From G032773895 sp965248935 (GTDB lineage Bacteria; Pseudomonadota; Gammaproteobacteria; Pseudomonadales; Cellvibrionaceae): a stretch of 64,000 bases of DNA. The first letter of the stretch is position 1; each line of letters begins with the position of its first letter. A model generated the notes under the pieces. It made no database searches. It was not told the DNA's origin and saw only the letters and a list, made by a program, of their open reading frames with translations. The position numbers were made by a program, and so were the translations under genes. Below are positions 37,301 to 46,158 of this stretch, one piece after another. Location of the stretch: the NCBI GenBank assembly GCA_965248935.1, contig OZ252214.1, positions 806,001 to 870,000 of the forward strand, read 5' to 3'.

Positions 37301-38310
37301 CCGCCGACGGCAGCAACGATGCCGAAAGCAATCAGTCGCCCGCAACCACCCCCGTCTGCGGATGGGTGGCGCTCAACCGGGTCGATGAAAACGTGATGAT
37401 TTTTACCCAGGGCGGTACATTAATTGGATGGATTCCGGCAGGTGGTGGCGATATGGCTTACCTGCCCGGCAAATCCGCCGCCGACATCACCGACCCATTT
37501 TTACAGCAGGTGGTGACCCAAGCGCAGGCCGCATCCAGCACCTTCTATAGCGATATCAATACCGCACTCTTGACCATTGAGCCGCGCTCCCATCGCCAAC
37601 ATGCGGGCCGCTCCGTTCTGGAAAGTCGCCCACTGGCGCTGGCACGGGCCTCGCTACAACTTCAACTGTCCGCTGCGCCCAGCCCCCATCAAGGCTATGA
37701 AGCCATTGCCACAATGCAGCTAGAAAATGGCCAGAACCCGGCTACTGGGCCGAGTCCATCGCCCTATATCGTGCGCGAGAACTGTGGTTTTACCGGCGTC
37801 GATTTTCCTGTACGTTTGGGCGATGTCAGCATGGATGACGACGGGCTAGTACTCTATTGGTCACTTGCCAGCGGCACAATTGGGGACAACTACATACTTG
37901 TCAGTGCCGATGCAGAAGCTGGGCCGGGTCAAGAGCCGACGCTCTCGTTAACCTGCGCGCCAGATGCCGCCCCCGTACATACACTGCTTCTGCTTGACCC
38001 GCGTGCGCCGGTCAACGCCACATCCGGGATACTGCCGGTCAAAAATATCACCGTCCCCCCCGCAATGTATGCCGATGCCGTGCGGAATATGGAATATCTA
38101 ATGCAAGTCGGCCCGGTTTTGACCTCGGGCGATACCGTCGCCATGCCTCTGCCAACGGAAATTCGTGGCAAGTGGAGCTGGTTGTACGACGACGGAGGAA
38201 CCTGGTCCCCAGCGGTAACACCACAAAAGACCGATAACAAAATCCACCCAAAAGCCGCCCCCGCCGTTATTCGCAAAGGCTTTCTAAAAGCGGGAGCGGA
38301 CGATGCTTAA
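34348..38310 (+). CDS. Very large protein of unknown family, second gene of the operon
   Basis: A 1320-residue protein rich in Ser, Thr and Ala, without signal peptide. The start is set at ATG 34348 (GGGGGTTAGC ahead), right after the previous stop. Conserved-looking phrases are GLHLHWTLPKALRRGG near residue 66, PPVPNRWLVIRK near 192, NDPVVMMTEASGND near 632, and IPAGGGDMAYLPGKSA near 1030. HLHWxLPxAL and PxPNRWLVxR recur in uncharacterised proteins that I recall beside DUF6603 genes. A 15-bp tandem repeat (35389-35418) encodes QASSTQASST. A shell or scaffold role is possible but is speculation. Confidence 0.85.
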   Translation: MAATQNPVSVPIRIDAMWSDGTTNLSPPTTQFTDLLKTTDFNHPWLGDTSHITPNSDFTLPTGLHLHWTLPKALRRGGTVYVLDAPVFNELVQQGVPCALVDALKSAAQIGEEYTLDQLNTLLAGLALPSHVPLSTSSDFDLLSQANSYDDLISSDNTISVSTYMPEFQWDAIFLEVYGPMVAHLAARMKLPPVPNRWLVIRKDTTNSDITAWVVESDRLSIPNTDGSAPSGAGPSAVPGEFDASFVANQTAVGKSDAFQFLGLTTPAASWSEDGTAKRLAPFTAVGHGVPDFAAFYPNCQGVFGFYDSTADQDTAYDYTVIGWFAAPTDDPLATQYDVAPWSVPSSQASSTQASSTQASRLSALGWTIESPDWSSIDGSIYTAKISVTGTSCGVQASGELANVDVAIGNTAGEALSAYIAQGQSDPTLGISPEAVLNAAQAGVLQEALQPDGPAIIENALHGQSFQTEAGGWSWQITGTPPASTGLSSTPATNTQVTLTDTVAQALNALNAAQSAFDRDQAVLQSERHLLFTDWCRASHLGTDAAVSGPSNIFPNGDTPANNNGPQLVMVAGNAVTVAAGSIQAASIGGSTDTSMLPYLSMTTLYLAHYAAANALAAMPGGDQCLLRRQPAARYWCPNDPVVMMTEASGNDLQTSPPSALPYTEVKDQPYLTLQVITAGVSPPAYLPTHWDSNTAIPSAKLIDGAVSQVSSVSCAESWRPLSLYWETQFQHFPGVGTIAPSAPDTPPFTVTDYATDFITSNFEQDASGIDFVPKPGQQPSSDNIAFYRGRVTLSNHATQTLRARILQLTGQAQNPPSTSAGLTLPGVLGEGITKTLIDKAYDSDIKTLSQTLNGFNDRLLMLERLPQISIFDPGYTATWNMGATPAWDALSQSFYDEIGLQSRTSPNQDDIYNPIRAGKCEVTSLTLVDAFAQLRQWSYSPQPLNTVISEALPNETSTGTDAAPAFFLAPRFAQGSRLLFRWLAADGSNDAESNQSPATTPVCGWVALNRVDENVMIFTQGGTLIGWIPAGGGDMAYLPGKSAADITDPFLQQVVTQAQAASSTFYSDINTALLTIEPRSHRQHAGRSVLESRPLALARASLQLQLSAAPSPHQGYEAIATMQLENGQNPATGPSPSPYIVRENCGFTGVDFPVRLGDVSMDDDGLVLYWSLASGTIGDNYILVSADAEAGPGQEPTLSLTCAPDAAPVHTLLLLDPRAPVNATSGILPVKNITVPPAMYADAVRNMEYLMQVGPVLTSGDTVAMPLPTEIRGKWSWLYDDGGTWSPAVTPQKTDNKIHPKAAPAVIRKGFLKAGADDA

Positions 38311-38331
38311 GCCACGGGAGAATTTAAAGCC

Positions 38332-39198
38332 ATGAAAGTTGCATTGACAACATGGAACGCCGAGGGCGCCGGTATTTCGGGGCGGTCCCTTTTTGCTCGG
38401 GAATACGGCAACAGTTGGGAAGTATTGATCGACCACTATATGGGCGCACTCTGGAACAACCAGAATGGCCTGGGAACCGAAATGCTGATGGGTATGCTGT
38501 CAGAAGCGGGCACCCCCCCCAACCCCGCCAGTGGAACCGTTCTGACCAAAGGCACCCGATACAACGGCTCAATCAATAGCTGCACGCTACTCGATACGGA
38601 TTATTCCTGGTACGGGTGGAGCAAAAAAGCCGGAGGTAAGAACCTTCGGTGTTCACTCGCTATTATGCAGGGCCTACCGAAAACAGTGCCGGCGGGCTAC
38701 CCCAAATGCACCTTCTATGCCCCGGTTGACTTGGGCGCACTCACTGCTAAAGCAATCGATACTCGTCCCGCTGCCGGTGCCGAATTCAAATACAGTGGTA
38801 TCAGTTTTAACCTGAATGTATTTTTGCTTCATTTGCCCAGTGGTACCAAGCAGCGAAACCTCAACAAATCCATTCTCACCGCACTCATGAACCACGCGGC
38901 CTCATACGGTGTTCCTGCCATTATCGCAGGCGATATGAATATCGATATTGGTTCTCAAACCGATGCTCAGGTTATCACAGAGCTGGGTTTGGGGGCAGGG
39001 TGGAGCCTTCTTCGTACTCACTACATCACACAGATTTCCGGCGGTGAACTGGATTGGGCCTTGGCGTATAAAGCCACAAGCACCGGGGCCAATATGATCG
39101 GCCCACTCATGGCCTCCACAGGCGCCGGGCGCGGTTTGGGTTATATCGCCAAAGGCATTTCCGATCATGCGATGATCAATTATGTGGTTGACGTTTAG
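38332..39198 (+). CDS. CdtB-like DNase of the endonuclease/exonuclease/phosphatase fold
   Basis: A 288-residue protein with the complete EEP active site: N9 (TTWNAEG), E58 (MLSEAGTPP), H167 (FLLHLPSG), D201 and N203 (IIAGDMNID), D241 (GELDWALAY), D278 and H279 (GISDHAMIN). The SEAGTPP motif closely parallels QEAGSPP of cytolethal distending toxin subunit B and differs from the usual LQE of housekeeping family members, making CdtB the nearest toxin relative that I recognise. It has no signal peptide. It starts 21 bases after the previous gene and ends 21 bases before the next. DNase or phosphatase activity is well supported by the residues; a toxin role is inferred from motif and setting. Confidence 0.85.
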   Translation: MKVALTTWNAEGAGISGRSLFAREYGNSWEVLIDHYMGALWNNQNGLGTEMLMGMLSEAGTPPNPASGTVLTKGTRYNGSINSCTLLDTDYSWYGWSKKAGGKNLRCSLAIMQGLPKTVPAGYPKCTFYAPVDLGALTAKAIDTRPAAGAEFKYSGISFNLNVFLLHLPSGTKQRNLNKSILTALMNHAASYGVPAIIAGDMNIDIGSQTDAQVITELGLGAGWSLLRTHYITQISGGELDWALAYKATSTGANMIGPLMASTGAGRGLGYIAKGISDHAMINYVVDV

Positions 39199-39219
39199 GC
39201 GGAATACAGGAGAGCGACT

Positions 39220-42200
39220 ATGGATTACTCAGACCTAAAATCAGCCCTGTCGAGCTTAACGGGCACCTTCACATGGCCCACAGCACCGACGGCAAGCACC
39301 TATTTTTACATTGTTCCGCCGAATACCGTTGCAGCACAACAGCCACAAGCGAAAATATCCGTTCTTGAAACAGCCTTGCAAACCTGGCTGCCCGGCGCGC
39401 CTATTACCGCACTGATCAATGGCTTGCCCTCAGAGCTTCAGAGTTTTGTCGGGAAACTGTTGGCTGAGATGTCTATTGGCGAACTGGGGGTAACGGTCGG
39501 CGCCAACCAAGATGGAGCGCTTGCGGTCAATGGCTTTAACGCCATCTTCGAAATTGACTTCTCAACCAAACCCACAATTGGCGGGATCGAACTGGATACC
39601 GTGGCCCTAGAGTTGAACCTCGTTATTATTGGAGACAAACTCGTATGGAGCCCCACTTTAGCTGCGACCTGCACCTTCCTCGGTATCAGTTGCAGCCTAG
39701 CTGTTGGACTGTTCTCCCCGTCCATCAAAATTATGCTATCCGAAACCGAAAATACCAGCATCGATACACTCTTGGGCAGCGCGACTTCCGGTACAACCCT
39801 CTCTGGCCTGCAAAGCACAATGGGCATTACTGCCACAGGAGATACGCCGGATATCGAAATGCTCCTGGTCACCGCCGAGCTTACTTCCTCGCCAACCTTC
39901 TCCTGCCTGGCAGTGATCGATGCCCCCGATTGGACATGGAAAGGCTGCACACTGACAGAAGTTGGGGTCAGCTTCCAACACGGTGGCGGAGATACGGCAT
40001 TTAGCTTCGCCGCCACCCTCACAATAGGCGGGATAGATGTCGAAACCCTTGTCTCCCACGACAGTGCTACCGAAACCACCACCGTAGATGGCGCCCTATC
40101 GAGCCAGGGTGCAGAACTGAGTGACTTCCTTGGAACCATGGCGACGGAACTTGGGTTTACCAACCCACTGCCGAGCCTGTCGGAGTTTGAATTAAGCGGC
40201 GTCTCCTTCTCGATCACCGACAAACAAAGCAAAATTAACTTTCAGATGGCCTGCGAAGGTGCCGTCGCCTTTGATGCCACAGGCACATCCCTGCAATTCT
40301 CCTTCTCCTTTCTCTATGATGAACAGAGCGGCGATGATGTTACAGTGACCCTGCAACTGGCTGACCTCACCTTCGAACTTGAAGAGACAAGTGGCACCTA
40401 CGTCTTCTCCTATACTGGGCCAGGTTCAGTTTCCATTAGCCACCTTGTGCATATGGCCCAACTCTACCCCCTTTACTCCCTTGCTGAGGACATTGAACTT
40501 ACCCTATCCAAAGCCGTACTCGCCATTCTGCCCAATCAGCCTAGTGGCCACCATATTCTCTTTGCCCTTGAATTCTCACTAGAAGCGACCCTCGATAACG
40601 ACATTCTGAAAATGATAGTGGGTGGCGACGATATTGGGCTCAAGGCCGCCACCATTATGGCCGCCAACCAAGCCTGGACGCCCCAAGACTTAGCCACCAT
40701 TTCCGGCTCCCCACTCCCCCTGAGCGCACCTGTACAACAAGGCGTGAGCTTTTCGGCCACCTTAGCCATAGGCGATAACCAAGTTTCCGCGCCGCTGGCG
40801 CCCCCCAATACCAACAACTCGACCAGCTCTAGCAGCAGTCAGCCCAGCCCTAAGGGGGTGCAATCCCCCAATGCGGCCATGTGGTTTAATGTGCAGAAGC
40901 AGATAGGCCCGGTCTATATGGATAGGATCGGTTTGAAATTAGACATCCATTCCGCCGACGGAGTGATCATCGACATTCTAACCGATGCCTCTTTTATGCT
41001 CGGGCCAATGACAATAGCCGTGGAAGGCTTCTCCATCAATGTGCCGTTTGCCAACCCAAGCCAATTCTCTGTTGGCTTGCAAGGCATTAATGTCAGCTAT
41101 AACAAAGCGCCGCTCTCTATTAGCGGCGGCTTCCTGGACAAAGGCAACAGCCTTTTTATCGGCGACCTGGAAGTTCAGACAGAAACCCTGTTTTTATCCG
41201 CCATTGGCGAATATGCAAACAGCGGTGGCTATACCTCCCTGGCCCTGTTCGCCTCCCTGACCGACCCACCGTTAGGTGGCCCCGTCTTCTGCTTTGTGAC
41301 CGGGCTCGCTGCCGGAGGCGGCTATAACAGCTCCCTAAAGATTCCGACCAAAGCCGAACAAGTGGTTCAATTTCCACTGATTGAAGCCGCATCGAGTGCA
41401 GGGCCAATCGCCAACCCATTCACAGTAATAGAAAACTGTATCCAGCCGGAGCAAGGTGAGGACTGGATCGCCGTTGGCCTTAACTTTAGATCCTTCGAAC
41501 TGGTTCAATCCACCGCGCTGCTGACCGCGACCTTTGGCGATAAATTTCAATTCGCCATACTTGGCCAATCTGAAATGTCCGTACCGCCTGCGAGCGATAC
41601 ACGCATTGCCTATGCCCAAGTGGACATTGAAGCGCGCTATATCCCAAGCGAAAAAGCATTGTCCGTCGCGGGAATCCTGACCCCAAACTCCTACGTACTC
41701 TCCAAGGACTGCCATATTCAGGGGGGCTTTGTTTACATCCTGCAAGAAAGCGGAGACTTTGTTGTTAGCTATGGCGGCTACGCCACCGACTTCGACTATG
41801 CCTCGCGTGGATATCCGGCAGTGCCTCGGCTGGAAATGATCTGGAACATCGACTCCCATACCAACATCAAAGGCTCCGAATATTTTGCACTCACCCCGGC
41901 GGCCATGATGGCGGGCGGTGGCTTACAAGCAACATGGAACTGCGGAATCTTTTCGGCCTGGTTTGATGTCGCCGTTAATGTACTGATCCAGTGGCGGCCT
42001 TTCTACTACCAAATTGGCTTCTCCATGTCGTTGGGCGTGAGCTTCGACCTTAAAATTTTATTTGTTCATATTCATTTTACCTTCCATATCGGCGCCCAAC
42101 TCGCTATCGCAGGCCCGCCCTTTCACGGACATGCCCATATCGACTTGAGCGTGATTTCCTTCGACGTAAACTTCGGCCCCTCCGCCGCACAACCGGACGC

Positions 42201-42876
42201 ATTACTCTGGCCTGATTTCCGCCAAATGTTGCCCGGTGACCCGAGCAAAGACGCCACCCAAAGTGGCCTGCTCTGCGTGAAAGTTACCCAGGGGCTGAAA
42301 AAGAACCTGAGCCAATCCAGCACACATCAACAGACCCTTAATGGTGGAATAGAAAACGCAATAGAAAGCACGAGAGAAAGCACAATAGCAAACACGACCG
42401 AAAATACCCCACAAGAGCCCCAGCCAGACTGGGTTGTAAACGGCACCCACTTTAGCTTCAACATCCAGAGTTCACTGCCCATTACGGAAACCTCCACCGG
42501 GCAAGTCACCGTTACCGAAGCACCGCAAGCGGCAACAATAGGCATTTTGCCAATGGAAAAAGCCTCGGCCCAAGGAACCCTAGACATCGTTATCACCGGC
42601 CCGGACGGATTATTGCTTACCGCCTCCACAGAACCGACAGCAAAGGTTGTGGTTGCCCCCATCGAAACGGATATGGCGCCCGCCCAGTGGGGCACCGAAA
42701 AGCCGCAAAACTCAAACATCACGCCTGTTAACTGCACCTCAGGCTACATTATTTCCGGCGGCATACCCACCCCGGAGCAGACATCACCTGTTGATCTTTC
42801 GCTCTTGCTGGCAGACACCGTTACCATCACTGCCATATCCAACCGCACCGCATCCGCCACCCCATTTGCGACCTAA
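39220..42876 (+). CDS. DUF6603-type giant beta-rich protein
   Basis: A 1218-residue protein. From about residue 545 to 1000 it matches DUF6603 as I recall it: MWFNVQKQIGPVYMDRIGLKL, LGPMTIAVEGFSINVPF, KAPLSISGGFL, LFLSAIGEYA, PPLGGPVFCFVTGLAAGGGYNS, then the amphipathic strands ending FHGHAHIDLSVISFDVNFG. The first 540 residues are repeated amphipathic strands of a similar kind. The C-terminal 200 residues (from about WVVNGTHFSFNIQSS) look like a separate domain. The alternating pattern would suit a long barrel or groove for hydrophobic partners, which is an inference only. AGGAGAG precedes the start. A short acidic repeat (ENAIESTRESTIANTTENT) links the last domain. Confidence 0.85.
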   Translation: MDYSDLKSALSSLTGTFTWPTAPTASTYFYIVPPNTVAAQQPQAKISVLETALQTWLPGAPITALINGLPSELQSFVGKLLAEMSIGELGVTVGANQDGALAVNGFNAIFEIDFSTKPTIGGIELDTVALELNLVIIGDKLVWSPTLAATCTFLGISCSLAVGLFSPSIKIMLSETENTSIDTLLGSATSGTTLSGLQSTMGITATGDTPDIEMLLVTAELTSSPTFSCLAVIDAPDWTWKGCTLTEVGVSFQHGGGDTAFSFAATLTIGGIDVETLVSHDSATETTTVDGALSSQGAELSDFLGTMATELGFTNPLPSLSEFELSGVSFSITDKQSKINFQMACEGAVAFDATGTSLQFSFSFLYDEQSGDDVTVTLQLADLTFELEETSGTYVFSYTGPGSVSISHLVHMAQLYPLYSLAEDIELTLSKAVLAILPNQPSGHHILFALEFSLEATLDNDILKMIVGGDDIGLKAATIMAANQAWTPQDLATISGSPLPLSAPVQQGVSFSATLAIGDNQVSAPLAPPNTNNSTSSSSSQPSPKGVQSPNAAMWFNVQKQIGPVYMDRIGLKLDIHSADGVIIDILTDASFMLGPMTIAVEGFSINVPFANPSQFSVGLQGINVSYNKAPLSISGGFLDKGNSLFIGDLEVQTETLFLSAIGEYANSGGYTSLALFASLTDPPLGGPVFCFVTGLAAGGGYNSSLKIPTKAEQVVQFPLIEAASSAGPIANPFTVIENCIQPEQGEDWIAVGLNFRSFELVQSTALLTATFGDKFQFAILGQSEMSVPPASDTRIAYAQVDIEARYIPSEKALSVAGILTPNSYVLSKDCHIQGGFVYILQESGDFVVSYGGYATDFDYASRGYPAVPRLEMIWNIDSHTNIKGSEYFALTPAAMMAGGGLQATWNCGIFSAWFDVAVNVLIQWRPFYYQIGFSMSLGVSFDLKILFVHIHFTFHIGAQLAIAGPPFHGHAHIDLSVISFDVNFGPSAAQPDALLWPDFRQMLPGDPSKDATQSGLLCVKVTQGLKKNLSQSSTHQQTLNGGIENAIESTRESTIANTTENTPQEPQPDWVVNGTHFSFNIQSSLPITETSTGQVTVTEAPQAATIGILPMEKASAQGTLDIVITGPDGLLLTASTEPTAKVVVAPIETDMAPAQWGTEKPQNSNITPVNCTSGYIISGGIPTPEQTSPVDLSLLLADTVTITAISNRTASATPFAT

Positions 42877-42898
42877 TGAAACCGAGGCTATAAAAACC

Positions 42899-44695
42899 AT
42901 GACCCAGTCACAACCGCTCTTACAGGATACCGACAGCAGCCCCATCAGCATTAGCGCCGAATGGTCCCAACAATATATGGCAACCGGGCAAGCCAATAAC
43001 GGCAATTTGATTATCTCTTCCACCACGCCCGGAGGATCGGTTCAACTGCAAACCGGCGAGCAAATCCTGCTTGAAGTGATACATGAAGCAGGTTGGACAT
43101 TTGCCGCCACAGACACCAGCAATTGGACAACAGTGAATGCCTCGACAGCATCCACCTCAAAATATTACTTGCAATACAGCGGCACCAGCACGCTCACCAT
43201 TCCATCGAAATCGTTAAGTTTCTACAATACAAGCGAACTGGCCAGCTTCCAGAGCGGCACCCCTCTGACCGTCCCCCTAACCATTACTCCACCAGCAAAT
43301 GCGACCGCCTTTAACATACTTGCGCAACTGCTGAATTCTGATAAGAGCGAGATCAGTTACCCCGACTACTTCCCCGTCAGCTACATTGAACCGGGCGTCC
43401 CTCTAACCGCGTTTGCTACCAACCCTGCTGTGGTGCTTCTGACCACAGCCAGTACAACTGACTTCCCCAATACCATCGCCTGTGCCCTGCTTAACCAAAG
43501 TGGTTCAGCGATCAGCTCCGCATCACTTACGCTTACACTGAAAGCTTGGGACGACAACGAAAATGCTGTTTCAATCACCCAAAGCTTAGGTGGCGTCAAC
43601 ATCACAGGAGACCTGAGTTGGACCTACAATACCGCCTCCACTGACTGGACCGCAACCCTCAGTGCAAGCGTTTCAAACAACAACGAGTTATCCATCAACA
43701 TTGCAAACCTGAACCTAAACGAAGCCTCCATAGACATCGTTGAAGCAGAATTGACAATAGCCAATGCAGACGGGCACCCGACATACCAGACCTCCGCCCG
43801 TTTCCAAGCCTACGGCCCCTATACCCTGTCACTGGCGTTGGATAGCACCAAATCAAATGCAAAATTCTATACATTCTCAGATGGCAGCTCAGGAACCTTC
43901 GACATCAACCCGCTCACCCCGAATTTGAACGAACCACCATTAGCACCACAACTACTCGACACAGCAAATAACGTTGTATACCCACCCATACCTGGTTGGT
44001 TTTCTTGGAGCAAGACCGCCCCGGACTTTGTCTCAGGCTACCCTCTAAAACAAGGGGCCAACCCACTTTACTTCTTAGTCTCCAAAGGCTCTGACGCTGG
44101 TTCTAGCAATGCCTACCAGTCGCTTACCACCTGCACCGCCGACCTGAGCTTTTACCCGCAGCAGATCAGTGCGGCAGGCTACCAACAAGCCTACGATATC
44201 TCAGCCTCAGCACCGAAATTTGGCCCAGTTATGCCCCCAGGAGCCATAATTATGTGGGGTGAACCCACCATCCCAAACGGCTGGGCACTCTGTGATGGCA
44301 CCCAAAGCCCAGACTCCAATGTAAGCGTGCCCGACTTAAGAGATAAATTTATTATGGGCGCGGGCGGCTCAGAGGTTGTCAACAGCAATGGCCCTGCCGA
44401 TACACATATACACACATTCACGGCCTCCAGCACATTCGCAACAACACAAGATGGCAGCCATACCCACGGAATGCCATCGGTTTGGTACAACCGAAACCTA
44501 AGCTGTGGAGACCATACCGGCATCGACATCGACTCAGGCAACATCAAAACACAGCAGACACAGAGTTCCGGCGCTCACGCCCACAATGTTTCGGTTGATT
44601 TTAGCAATATTTCAACCAGTCAGAACTCGGTCAACTCGCCCGCTTACGGCAATCGACCCAACTGGTTCGCCCTATGCTTCATCATCAAACTATAA
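42899..44695 (+). CDS. Tail-collar domain protein (fibre-like)
   Basis: A 598-residue protein starting at ATG 42899 (CCGAGG ahead); the frame extends upstream over the previous gene but without conserved sequence. The first 400 residues are strand-rich, Ser/Thr-rich repeats (for example TWTATLSASVSNNNELSINIANLNLNEASI, in pieces). The last 160 residues form a phage tail-collar/microcystin-dependent-protein domain: PPGAIIMWGEPTIPNGWALCDG, VPDLRDKFIMGAG, several THxH motifs suited to metal binding (DTHIHTF, GSHTHGM, AHAHNV), and RPNWFALCFIIKL at the end. Such domains sit at fibre tips of phage and phage-derived particles and bind receptors. No other particle proteins are nearby. Confidence 0.85.
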   Translation: MTQSQPLLQDTDSSPISISAEWSQQYMATGQANNGNLIISSTTPGGSVQLQTGEQILLEVIHEAGWTFAATDTSNWTTVNASTASTSKYYLQYSGTSTLTIPSKSLSFYNTSELASFQSGTPLTVPLTITPPANATAFNILAQLLNSDKSEISYPDYFPVSYIEPGVPLTAFATNPAVVLLTTASTTDFPNTIACALLNQSGSAISSASLTLTLKAWDDNENAVSITQSLGGVNITGDLSWTYNTASTDWTATLSASVSNNNELSINIANLNLNEASIDIVEAELTIANADGHPTYQTSARFQAYGPYTLSLALDSTKSNAKFYTFSDGSSGTFDINPLTPNLNEPPLAPQLLDTANNVVYPPIPGWFSWSKTAPDFVSGYPLKQGANPLYFLVSKGSDAGSSNAYQSLTTCTADLSFYPQQISAAGYQQAYDISASAPKFGPVMPPGAIIMWGEPTIPNGWALCDGTQSPDSNVSVPDLRDKFIMGAGGSEVVNSNGPADTHIHTFTASSTFATTQDGSHTHGMPSVWYNRNLSCGDHTGIDIDSGNIKTQQTQSSGAHAHNVSVDFSNISTSQNSVNSPAYGNRPNWFALCFIIKL

Positions 44696-44743
44696 ACGCG
44701 GCAATCAAACTATGAATACGACAATCAAACTATGAGCGCGACA
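44684..44743. repeat. 20-bp tandem repeat bridging two genes
   Basis: Three copies of about ATCAAACTATGAATACGACA (44684-44703, 44704-44723, 44724-44743). The first contains the stop of the tail-collar gene; the third contains the ATG (44732) of the kinase gene. The duplication has created a short decoy frame (ATG at 44712) ahead of the real start. Confidence 0.88.
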
Positions 44744-45883
44744 ATAGACACAGTAACAGTAATAGACACAGCAATAGACGCGACAGAAGAGCGTCGGCAT
44801 GAACTCGACGCCCTTATAAAACAGCACTTCGGTCAAAACAGCGCTATCGCCCGCATTGAAAAACTCAGTGAAAGAGCCGCAGTCGTCGCGCGCCTACACT
44901 TAAACAATGCCCCCGTTCCCAGCGTGATAGCAAAATTCACGCGCGGGGCCATTCAACCTTCGCAGCCCATAGACGCAAACAAAATCGAATTTGCCGAAGA
45001 GCAATTGGCCCACCGTTTTCTAGCCACACTGCATACACCCGAAAAGTATAAACCGGACCTGCTCAATACCGCCCCGCAAGGCATTATACTTTTGCAAGAC
45101 TTAGGGCCAGAGGGCCACAATACAAAACGCACATACGACTACCTGATACCCAGGTTGGCCGAAGCCATTGCACACCTGCACAACCCCAGCCGCAACCAAT
45201 TTGAAAACTACTGCACCCTGCGAGAAGAGGCCGGGTTAGGCCGCCCCGATGATGATCGGCGTCGTTACGGCAAACCAGCCTATCAAGCACTGTATCAGCT
45301 CGGCACCGAATTTATACTGACCCGCTATGAAACCACCACCTTTCGCTATTACAAAAGCGCAGTAGCAACCGAACTACAGCAAGTAGACCACCTAATCTCC
45401 AACCCAGGGCCATTTCTTGCCTTTATCCACGACGACCTCGGCAACGCGCGGCAAACATTTGAAGTTGGCGACAAACTCTATTTGCTCGACTTTGAATACT
45501 CAAAATACAGCCATGCATTACTGGACTTTGCCAAACCCCTAATGGGGAAATTTGAAATTAACCTGGAAACCGGCGCCTACGGTTGGACCGGCCCCCATTT
45601 CCCCCTGGCACTTATCGACCACTATCGACAATACACAGAAACCACCCTAGGCGTAGAATATGAAAACCACAACTGGCAGGAAGCCACCGCCGCCGCCATG
45701 ACCTACGCCGCCCTCACACTTATTGGTCGCCTGTGCCGCCTAGAACCCAACCGAAACCTGCGGGGAACCGTAAAGCAAAATATCCAAGCAATTTTAAAAC
45801 ACCTTTCCATGCTTCTGGATACCCTGCAAAGCCTCCCAGCGACAAAAGGGTTTATCAATGGCTATTTAACAGAACTAACCTGA
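44732..45883 (+). CDS. Aminoglycoside-phosphotransferase-like kinase
   Basis: A 383-residue cytoplasmic protein of the APH/choline-kinase fold. VPSVIAKFTRG holds the ATP-site lysine (about residue 70). AEEQLAHRFLATL is the helix with the partner glutamate. GIILLQDLGPEG forms the hinge. FIHDDLGNARQTF (H233, D235, N238) is the catalytic loop, and LLDFEYSKYSHALLDFA (D253, E255) binds metal. The catalytic loop is two residues shorter than the usual H-x-D-x4-N, an oddity that might indicate changed substrate or loss of activity. It closes the six-gene run. Substrate unknown: these kinases act on antibiotics, sugars, amino alcohols or proteins. Confidence 0.8.
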   Translation: MSATIDTVTVIDTAIDATEERRHELDALIKQHFGQNSAIARIEKLSERAAVVARLHLNNAPVPSVIAKFTRGAIQPSQPIDANKIEFAEEQLAHRFLATLHTPEKYKPDLLNTAPQGIILLQDLGPEGHNTKRTYDYLIPRLAEAIAHLHNPSRNQFENYCTLREEAGLGRPDDDRRRYGKPAYQALYQLGTEFILTRYETTTFRYYKSAVATELQQVDHLISNPGPFLAFIHDDLGNARQTFEVGDKLYLLDFEYSKYSHALLDFAKPLMGKFEINLETGAYGWTGPHFPLALIDHYRQYTETTLGVEYENHNWQEATAAAMTYAALTLIGRLCRLEPNRNLRGTVKQNIQAILKHLSMLLDTLQSLPATKGFINGYLTELT

Positions 45884-45903
45884 TTAACAGACTAGCCTGA
45901 ATA

Positions 45904-45948
45904 GGTTGTAAAAAGTTGGGTTGTAAAGAGTTGGGTTGTAAAAAATTA
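45904..45948. repeat. 15-bp tandem repeat after the operon
   Basis: Three copies of about GGTTGTAAAAAGTTG at 45904-45918, 45919-45933 and 45934-45948, just downstream of the kinase stop. Confidence 0.85.
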
Positions 45949-46158
45949 AGCGGTAAAGACTAGGTTACCCAGAAATTTTCTGAAAAATAAAAAATAGGGC
46001 GACAAAAATGTGGGTAAGTTAATATTGATAGTATTCATCTTAACCCCATAAAGGTACGCTTAATTACCTTACCTTTAGAAAAAACTGTCCAGCGTAAACT
46101 AATCATTTGTATCATAGAGTTCACATAAATTGTTTAAGAGTGTTTTTGGGAGTGTTCC

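Noticed and set aside
39438..40232. Long minus-strand frame (264 codons) opposite the DUF6603 gene, and similar antisense frames across 33-44 kb
   Set aside because: They mirror the codon structure of strongly supported plus-strand genes, have no ribosome binding sites or family resemblance, and follow from the GC-rich third positions there.
32205..45883. Prophage or contractile injection system
   Set aside because: Only a tail-collar domain is phage-like. No sheath, tube, baseplate, capsid, terminase or AAA remodelling protein is seen.
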